A stretch of DNA of 46,758 nt from positions 1-46,758 of the forward strand of contig WKLE02000205.1 of NCBI GenBank assembly GCA_014885115.2, written 5' to 3'. The position numbers were made by a program, and so were the translations under genes. The number at the start of each line of letters is the position of its first letter. Position 1 is the first letter of the stretch. Source of the DNA: Asterionellopsis glacialis. Lineage: Eukaryota; Bacillariophyta; Plagiogrammaphyceae; Rhaphoneidales; Asterionellopsidaceae. Positions 40,123-46,758 of the stretch are shown in pieces. Below the pieces are notes generated by a model. The model did no database searches. It was not told the DNA's origin and was given only the letters and a program-made list of their open reading frames with translations.

Positions 40123-43100
40123 TTACTCTTCAACTCTCCAGTAGGGTACGATAGGCCAAGTGGATAAGTATTGTTTCATGTGTCGGATATCAGCATATGA
40201 AGATAGAACTCCAGGTTTATTAAGATTTTTTTCAAATTCTTCCTTGGCTTCATGGTTATACACACGGGCTGACATGGCACGTCGATGGGCTGAGTTGGCG
40301 GCAAAATGTTTATCAAAGAAGTTTAATACCTTCGACTTGAGTTGTTCGGGACTCTGACAGGGCACCACAATATCCTGCATCTCGGACGGTAGTTCTGAAG
40401 TAATGTCACCATCGCTGTCACCATTTGTCGTCGTGCTTGTTTTGGTTGTGGTGACTAATTCTGCCACAATGCGTTCCACTCGGTCAAAAGCAGGTTTGCG
40501 TAATTTAGAAGTGAAGGTTTCTGTCATTAAAATGGCACCCCATGCTCTACCAATTTCTTGAGATAATTTTGTATGGCGTTCCAACAATTGAGCAATGACA
40601 GCATTGGCTTCCATGGCAAGATCATTGGGGTCCATTTCTTCCAATTCCTGACGGAATGTTTCAAGCCATGCCTCACACCGTTCTTCCAATACATCGGGAA
40701 GTGCTACACTACTCTGGACAACAACAGATAGTCCCCAAGTAGCACCGGCTGTCTTACGAACAAAGGAGGATACAATGTATCCCAATTGTTCTTTGGTACG
40801 TAGTTGAGTGTATGCAGAGTTGTATGACATGTGAGAAATCAAATCCAAAATCGCAACGCCTTCGATACCTAATTGCAAGTCAGATCCAGCTTGAAGGATT
40901 ATTTCAACGGCATTGTTGGCCTCGGATTCGCTGTAGGCTAATTCTTGAGAAATGGTAGGAATTGATTTGCCAGCTACCTCTGGACCAAAGATTTCAACTG
41001 CTTCTTCCTTTGTGGGGAGTTTCATAGAACGGAAGGTAGGGACTTCACTTTCCAACAATGGTCTTGATGGTTTCAGAAAGTGAGAATCCACCACATCCAC
41101 TACCTTACGAGCTTCTTCTTCGTTGATATTTCCCATGCACAACAGTTCCGCCTTGGTGATTTGATAATGAATTGTATAACGTTTGGGAACAAAACAATGG
41201 ATTAGAAAAGTGCAGATAGAGTTATGGAATATCAAATCATCAAGGAATTCAATTTCCACGTAGGGAGACAGACCCCAAATTACGTACCTTGACTCTTCCC
41301 AACAGACTTTCCTCCACAACGCGTGCACATTCCTCCATGGTAAGTGGATCACGATCCGCATATTCTCCTTCCATCTCATTACTGTAGTCATCAACATGCC
41401 ACACCTGTTGTTCCATCAATAATCTAGAATTGTAATTGGCAATTTCATATGGACTATCCAAACGAAAGTTCTTGGTTTCCCGTAACAAGTTATCACGTGC
41501 CTTGTTAAACATATCTGCCAGAGCTGGATGAGCTTCTGGACCTTCCTTCATTTGTTCCATCAAACTCAACATACGTGATGTTAATGTATCCAAAAGGAAT
41601 GGTAACTTTTCGGAATAACCGGATACAGAAATACGATATCCTGATGGCAAGTTGGTAACTCTGATAGGAGTAGACACGTAGGAACAACAGTAAGTGTGAG
41701 ATGCTATCATTGGAAAGTCAGATATATCCATCATGATCATCATCATTTTGGATTCTTCACAAACGTACCTGTAGTTGCAACCAGCAATACTTGCATCGTA
41801 GACAAATGAATTTAAATCATCACTCAATACACGTTGAAAGATACGATTCATCGTCATGGTTCGAGGTGATCGGTATACATTGGGAGATACCAAAGATAAT
41901 TTAATATTCGTCTTGGGGACTCTCCATGTACGATCCATTTTATGCCATAAACGTAAATCAGGTCGTTCCAACAATAAGGTTGGTGGTTCCTTGGCCCATT
42001 TCTGTTTTTGACCATTGGCAGTAGTTGTTGTTGTATCATCATCATTGGCAGCAACAACCTCTGTTTCATCATCACAACGTAAGGAAAAGTCAGTGGGGAT
42101 GTATTCATTTAAAGCTGGTAATTTCAATCTTGAATCAATAGTAGGTGGTGATGACCATTGTTGTGCCAACTCTTGTGGAATATCAGTTTCTTGATATTTG
42201 GCACCGTACCATTGTTCTACCTTCCAGTCATCTTCATTCTCTACCTTTAAATCTGAATTTGTTTCAGTAATCATAACATGTTGAGGTGTTAAACGTTCCA
42301 TGAATGCTTCAAAGACTTGAGCATCATAATCTCCGGTACGTGATGATCCAACCAAAATATCTTGAGGTTCGTGGTGGAACATTAATTCAGCTGCTGTAGA
42401 GCTAAAGTCGGTAGGGTCACCATTTTCACGAAATCTAAAATTGGTGGTTGATATTTGACGGATTTCATCATGATACTTTTCTAATACCTCATGAGGTGTT
42501 TGAGCAATGAGAGCAATCCATTGGAATACAAGGTCTAACACACGATCTTTTTGTTCCATACCCTTTTTGGTTAAACTTATCGTCAAGGAAAAGAGTGAAA
42601 AGTCAGATGCATCAATACCAATCCCTGAAGAAAGTCCTACCAATAAACCTTCTTCATTTAATGCCTCGTAGAGACTTCCCGGTGATTCGTGTCCAAGTAA
42701 ATGAGATAACATCCGGTAGGGACGTGATGATTTGAGTTTGGGATCATCTAAAGGTGGTGCGGCAAAGTGTATTTTAAGGGATCGTGTTTCCTGAACTGGT
42801 ATAACCTTACGAATCTTTTGTAATTCATTCGGACCAAAGGCAGGAACTTGATTGTAATTTGCATTTTCCATACCAAACATTTGTCCCTCCTTTATGTTTT
42901 TGTGACGAGGTGTCCCCTCGGAATGTGGTAAATGACCAAAGGTATCTTCCACTGTCTTTTGCAGGGCATCCAAGGATGATCGACCAGTGACACAAAGCTT
43001 AATGTTGTAGGTTTGATAATATGTTTTCCAAAACCATGCTAAATCATCAACGGGGGATGTCCCACCCTCGGTAGTGGTATCATTGACAATTTTACCACCA

Positions 43101-43990
43101 TTTGTCAGGGTATTGTAATTACCACAACCAAATTTGGCAAAGGGATGTCCTGGGTTGGCAGAGTGCTTTAATAATTGATAATTCCTCCATGAATCTGCTG
43201 CCAATGCATTACGGTATTCGGAATCGATTGCACGTAATTCACGTTCTACCATACTAACATCAAATTTGGGTGATATAAAGAATTGTGCCAAACGATCTAA
43301 TGCACCTGTCAATCCAACAGATGTTTTATTGGGTGAATCATCATCATCATCATTTTCCTCGTCGTCGTCTTGGTCATCTCCCTGGTGAGGTGTAACACTA
43401 AAGTAATAATTGGTATCTTCCATATCCGTGTAGGCATTGGAACTACCACCATGTGTACTCAAGAATGCTTCGTATTCTTCTTCGGAGGGGTACTTTTCCG
43501 TCCCTAAAAATAACATGTGTTCATGAAAATGAGCTAATCCTGGACGATGATCTAAATCATCCATGTGACCTGCTTGAACATGAACTGCACCAGCTTCGAC
43601 ATCGGATTCAGGGGAAGATACCAATAATACTTCTAAATTATTAGGCAAGCGAATGGCACGATACTTGCGTGAATCAGGATCAGGACGGATAAAGTCTTCA
43701 TGATTGGCAAGTACAACTGTAGATGATGATGGTAATGATGATTCTTTCTGATTCTCCTCTCCTGTGGAGGAGGAGGTCACGTCTGTTTCATCAATCGCTG
43801 TAGGAGTAGATTTCAATAAGAGATCCTTTTTGACACTACCAAAAAATAATGTTGGTTTTTTGAACCACTTGTTGTTGTTGTTGTTATGGTTGTTGTTGCC
43901 TGTGATTGCAAAAGCTGAAGTTACAACAACGATACTTGACCATACAACCGTAAATCCAAACATGATTTTTTTGGTTGACATGACAAGCAT
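40123..43990 (-). CDS. Insulysin-type M16 zinc metalloprotease with plastid-type leader
   Basis: Three exons: 43990-41769, 41660-41288 and 41151-40123, 1207 residues. Both introns (108 and 136 bp) start GTACGT and end AG; the first is 3n long and free of stops (listed separately). The inverted zinc motif HFHEH is at 154-158 (His154, Glu157, His158) in GLAHFHEHMLFLGTEKYPSE, with the third ligand probably Glu258 in ELRAIDSEYRNA, as in insulin-degrading enzyme. An Asp/Glu-rich loop of about 22 residues (203-225) is inserted between them. The second M16 halves (…LLGHESPGSLYEALNEEGL; RISVSGYSEKLPFLLDTL; YNSAYTQLRTKEQLGYIV) are present, so it is a full-length, four-domain M16A enzyme. The N-terminus is a signal peptide ending VVVTSA|FAIT: Phe at +1 is the diatom plastid signature. 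Expected role: clearing peptides, perhaps released transit peptides, inside the plastid. The start may be the ATG three codons later (43981). Confidence 0.9.
41661..41768 (-). other. In-frame, stop-free intron of the M16 gene
   Basis: A 108-bp segment starts GTACGT and ends ATCAG. It separates GCNYR from VTNLPSGYRISVSGYSEK, a junction that matches the smooth M16 fold. Read through, it would add 36 residues rich in Met and Cys (…EESKMMMIMMDISDFPM…) that do not look like the family. Removal leaves the phase unchanged, so both forms would be translatable. Confidence 0.75.
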
Positions 43991-44939
43991 ACTAACTAAT
44001 TTTTAACTTTAATTTTTTTTTTTTCAGGTCCAGAAATTTTAAAATGAACAAACGGGACTGCCAAGATCGATCGGTATGTCACAGCAACTTACAATGACTA
44101 GAGGTACAAGAAGACAAGAATATCCAGAGAGTCGTTCTTCTTCTTAATGAGATGCTTGGTTCCAAATGAGACCCACAAGAAATGAAAGAGAGAATTCGAA
44201 AGAGGCTTTTTAGAAGAGAATTGTGTGTGTTATCACAGACGCAGTGCCAGATGTCACCCCCTCTCTTGCTTCTTTCCAAATGAGTGGCAGAGTCCGATAA
44301 ATTCCGAGAGAGACATGCAAAAAGAGATGTGCCAAGAAAATCTCTACTAGCACGAAATGATCAATGTTCTTTTTTTCTCTGGAATATACGGGCGGCGGAA
44401 ATGCCGACCATCGACGTCACACAGCCAAAGGGACAGAAGGCGTACCGGTAGTGCCAATCAAGAAGGTGATCGTCCTCAAGTTACTGTAGTAGACAGAAGA
44501 GAATATCCAAAAAAATAATGTATGGTGGTCTACGTAAAGTACTCTCGTAGAGAATTCAAAACACGTCATCATCACAACTGAAAAAGAGAACCAGTTCTCA
44601 AGTAGTAGTTAGTGAACTCGAATTCCAAACTTTTTATAGGGTTATTAAAGTTTATAAAACCAAACACAGAAACATCATCCTAAACCCTGATAAGGGAAAA
44701 AAGAAAGCAAATTACTGTGCCTTACTGACTGTACAAGTACGGTACTCCTCCTCCTTTCTCACTCTCGGAAGGTTTGTCAGAATGACACACAGACATATGA
44801 CGGCACAAAGAATGATCTTGAAAAAGTGGTTGTAAAACCCATTTCTTTAGGAAGTGTTTGATTGTAACAGTAGCTCCAACTTTCAAATTATACCTATATT
44901 AGTATGTTGTCACTTTCACTTTACATTCTACTCACTAGA
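43991..44939. other. Intergenic region between two minus-strand genes
   Basis: This is the promoter side of the M16 gene and the 3' side of the MFS gene. A polypyrimidine-like T-run lies at about 44012-44024. A TACAAGTACGGTAC element is present near 44730. No gene seen. Confidence 0.5.
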
Positions 44940-46502
44940 CTAGGGAATCTTGAGAACCATGGGAGCAAGGAGCAAACAAAACGTACCTACAAGTCCAACA
45001 CCAAAACTTGCACCAAACGCTTGGCTGACAGCTAGTCCAAGGATAGGTCCAATGATTAGACCCAAAGAATCAGCCATGTCGGACAGTGCAAATGCCATGG
45101 AATACTTTCCAAGTTTGTGTCGGTCAACAAGGTCAGCTAGTAATGCTTGGGCGACAGACCCATTAAAGGCCAATGACAATCCAAGGAGACTGACACAGAC
45201 AAGGAATGAGCCAAGACCCAAAAGTGTGCGAAGTGCAAAAAATATCGATGACAATGCTGCCAAAAGTAAACTAGCACCGAGAAGTCTTGAACGAGGCATA
45301 CGATCACTTAGGTAGCCAGCAATGGGTGTTCCAACTAGGTACGTAAAGGTAGCAATCGTAATGACAAAAGATCTTTGAACCATGGACATTTGGAATTCCC
45401 GATCAAGAACTATTTGTGACAAGGGTTTGATGACACCCATGACAGCATTAATGCAAAATATAGCAGCTGCAACAACTAAAACATCCGAGTTGGTGGATAT
45501 TGCCTTGAAGGAGTCTGCGGGAGAAACTGATTCTTCCTTATTATTTGAACCTTGTTGTTTATTATCTATCGATGATTTCACGGCTGGTGCCAATGTCATT
45601 AGTGCAACTTGTGCAATTGCGTTGGCAACGACAATTGAAGCAGCTAGACGGAAGGTTTGTCGTCTACCCAACTTTTCAAATAATAGACCCCCAATCAGAG
45701 GACCACATAACACACCAAGAGCAAGACCCGTGTAGGCCATTCCCATGGCAGACCCACGAGCTTCCATTGCATGTGTTTCTGCAATGAGAGACAAACCACC
45801 ACACAGGACAGCTGCTGACGCGGCTCCTTGTATGGATCGAGCAACGAGTAGTTGTTTGAAGGAAGTTGCATCCGCAAATACAAAAGTTGCAAGTCCCAAA
45901 CATGCTGTAGACAAGGCAAGAGCTGCATTGGAGGATGTGCGTGCAGTCAGAATTCCTGCGAGAGGTGCAAATGTCAATTGACAAATATCCTTACTAGCAA
46001 AGAATACACCCATGGCTATTTCTGCATTAGCTGAAACACCTAATGGTGGTGGACTTGCAATGAGTGTCGGTATAATGGGAAGCAACATGGTTAACTGAAG
46101 CGTATCATTGAATAGTGCTGTTGAGACCAATAGAAGCGTTAGACGTCGTCGACTTTGGGCAGAGATGCCACCTTGTTGTGAAGGTATTACTGCACCATTT
46201 TTCTTCTTGGATTTTCCAACAACTCCACCACCTCTCAATTTATAAAGTGACCGAGTCGAAGCACACGTTTGCGTATACTTGTTCTTTGTTATTGGAAGGT
46301 GACTTAATCGTATGACAGATGGTGGTGTAAGGAGAAATTTGCTTTTCGCATTATTTGTGTACCCCTTGTTGTGCTGCAGAGTTGCAGTACATTGGGAAGG
46401 GAAAAGGGAAAGAAGGATAGCTGTAGAAAAAACAAAGGATAATAACGATTGGTGATTGATCTTTGTGACAGGTGCCTTTTTGTCTTTCGCTTGTCTTGAC
46501 AT
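44940..46502 (-). CDS. MFS transporter, VMAT/DHA1-like, with cleavable-looking leader
   Basis: 520 residues from the ATG at 46502 (the frame is open 13 codons further up but only with GTG). Residues about 20-40 form a signal-like hydrophobic segment (LLSFVFSTAILLSLFPSQCTA). A basic stretch with LRGGG near residue 90 follows, so the leader may be removed and the protein directed to an internal membrane. From about 115 it is a 12-helix major facilitator: FNDTLQLTMLLPIIPTLI recalls the first helix of vesicular monoamine transporters. ARSIQGAASAAVLCGGLSLIAE and GLALGVLCGPLIGGLLFEKLGRR match the motif B and C regions (antiporter signature in helix 5). AGYLSDRMPRSR is motif A of the second half. 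This points to H+-coupled export or vesicular loading of a small organic molecule; the substrate is unknown. A central hydrophilic loop is Asn/Gln/Lys-rich. Confidence 0.85.
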   Translation of the reverse strand: MSRQAKDKKAPVTKINHQSLLSFVFSTAILLSLFPSQCTATLQHNKGYTNNAKSKFLLTPPSVIRLSHLPITKNKYTQTCASTRSLYKLRGGGVVGKSKKKNGAVIPSQQGGISAQSRRRLTLLLVSTALFNDTLQLTMLLPIIPTLIASPPPLGVSANAEIAMGVFFASKDICQLTFAPLAGILTARTSSNAALALSTACLGLATFVFADATSFKQLLVARSIQGAASAAVLCGGLSLIAETHAMEARGSAMGMAYTGLALGVLCGPLIGGLLFEKLGRRQTFRLAASIVVANAIAQVALMTLAPAVKSSIDNKQQGSNNKEESVSPADSFKAISTNSDVLVVAAAIFCINAVMGVIKPLSQIVLDREFQMSMVQRSFVITIATFTYLVGTPIAGYLSDRMPRSRLLGASLLLAALSSIFFALRTLLGLGSFLVCVSLLGLSLAFNGSVAQALLADLVDRHKLGKYSMAFALSDMADSLGLIIGPILGLAVSQAFGASFGVGLVGTFCLLLAPMVLKIP

Positions 46503-46758
46503 GGTCAACCCAAGTTTTGTCCTAAAAAATGTAGGTGTCACGTTTTTTTTTTCAGATTTTGATTACCCGGTGACTGACAGCGCGAAATACGTACGAATAC
46601 GACGGGACTGCTAGTAGAGGTATCGGGGGTATCTCTACCCAGTATTTTCTACACTAGATTTTTCTTGAATTTTTGGGATCTTGTTGGATGCAGTTTTATT
46701 TCATGAGCGTTGAGGATAACAGCATTGATCTCTCGTGTCTTGTCTGCCTTTGAGCTCG
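46503..46758. other. Upstream flank of the MFS gene, window end
   Basis: This is promoter and 5' leader sequence of the minus-strand transporter. No gene is visible before the window ends. Confidence 0.5.

Overview
The window reads as nuclear DNA of a photosynthetic stramenopile, most probably a diatom. Evidence: intron-poor AT-rich genes with short GT-AG introns (about 80-440 bp); a secretory leader ending in the diatom complex-plastid type motif (TSA|FA, gene at 40123-43990); many intergenic GTACC/GGTACC palindromes; and gene families typical of heterokont algae. The species cannot be named from the sequence alone. There is no sign of bacterial operons, CRISPR, rRNA or recognisable tRNA genes.

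Layout. (1) 1-7400 is a gene-poor graveyard: a frameshifted Mutator-like (MULE) transposase relic with a SWIM zinc finger (983-3650), a second decayed reading frame on the minus strand (4515-5239), short degenerate tandem repeats, a (TTG)n microsatellite, and a block of GTACC palindromes just before the first gene. (2) 7428-17822 is gene-dense with alternating strands: a three-exon protein kinase carrying both EF-hands and two cyclic-nucleotide-binding domains behind a mitochondrial-type leader; an F-box/LRR protein ending in a UBR-box-like zinc finger; a tail-anchored TPR protein; a three-exon membrane-anchored SGNH hydrolase with a lysine-rich insert; and a membrane-anchored thioredoxin/PDI-like protein with a CGHS site. 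(3) 19483-35041 is looser and rich in lipid-related genes: a BAHD-like acyltransferase, an unknown two-exon membrane protein, a long-chain polyprenyl diphosphate synthase, a delta-type phosphoinositide phospholipase C, an acyl-CoA-binding/ankyrin protein, and a two-exon CRAL-TRIO (Sec14-like) protein. A small, easily overlooked spliced gene probably lies at 32815-33274. (4) 36056-46502 holds a 1196-residue PDZ-like protein with an in-frame 81-bp tandem array, a three-exon insulysin-type (M16) metalloprotease with a predicted plastid-targeting leader and an in-frame stop-free 108-bp intron, and a VMAT/DHA1-like MFS transporter.

Working together: neighbours do not form an operon and several pairs are divergent or convergent. 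Calcium and lipid signalling recur (EF-hand/cNMP kinase, PLC, CRAL-TRIO, ACBP, acyltransferase), but co-regulation is only a hypothesis. Splice sites are assigned by reading GT/AG signals, phase and protein continuity; none is confirmed by transcripts. A 47-base run of N (35206-35252) is an assembly gap.
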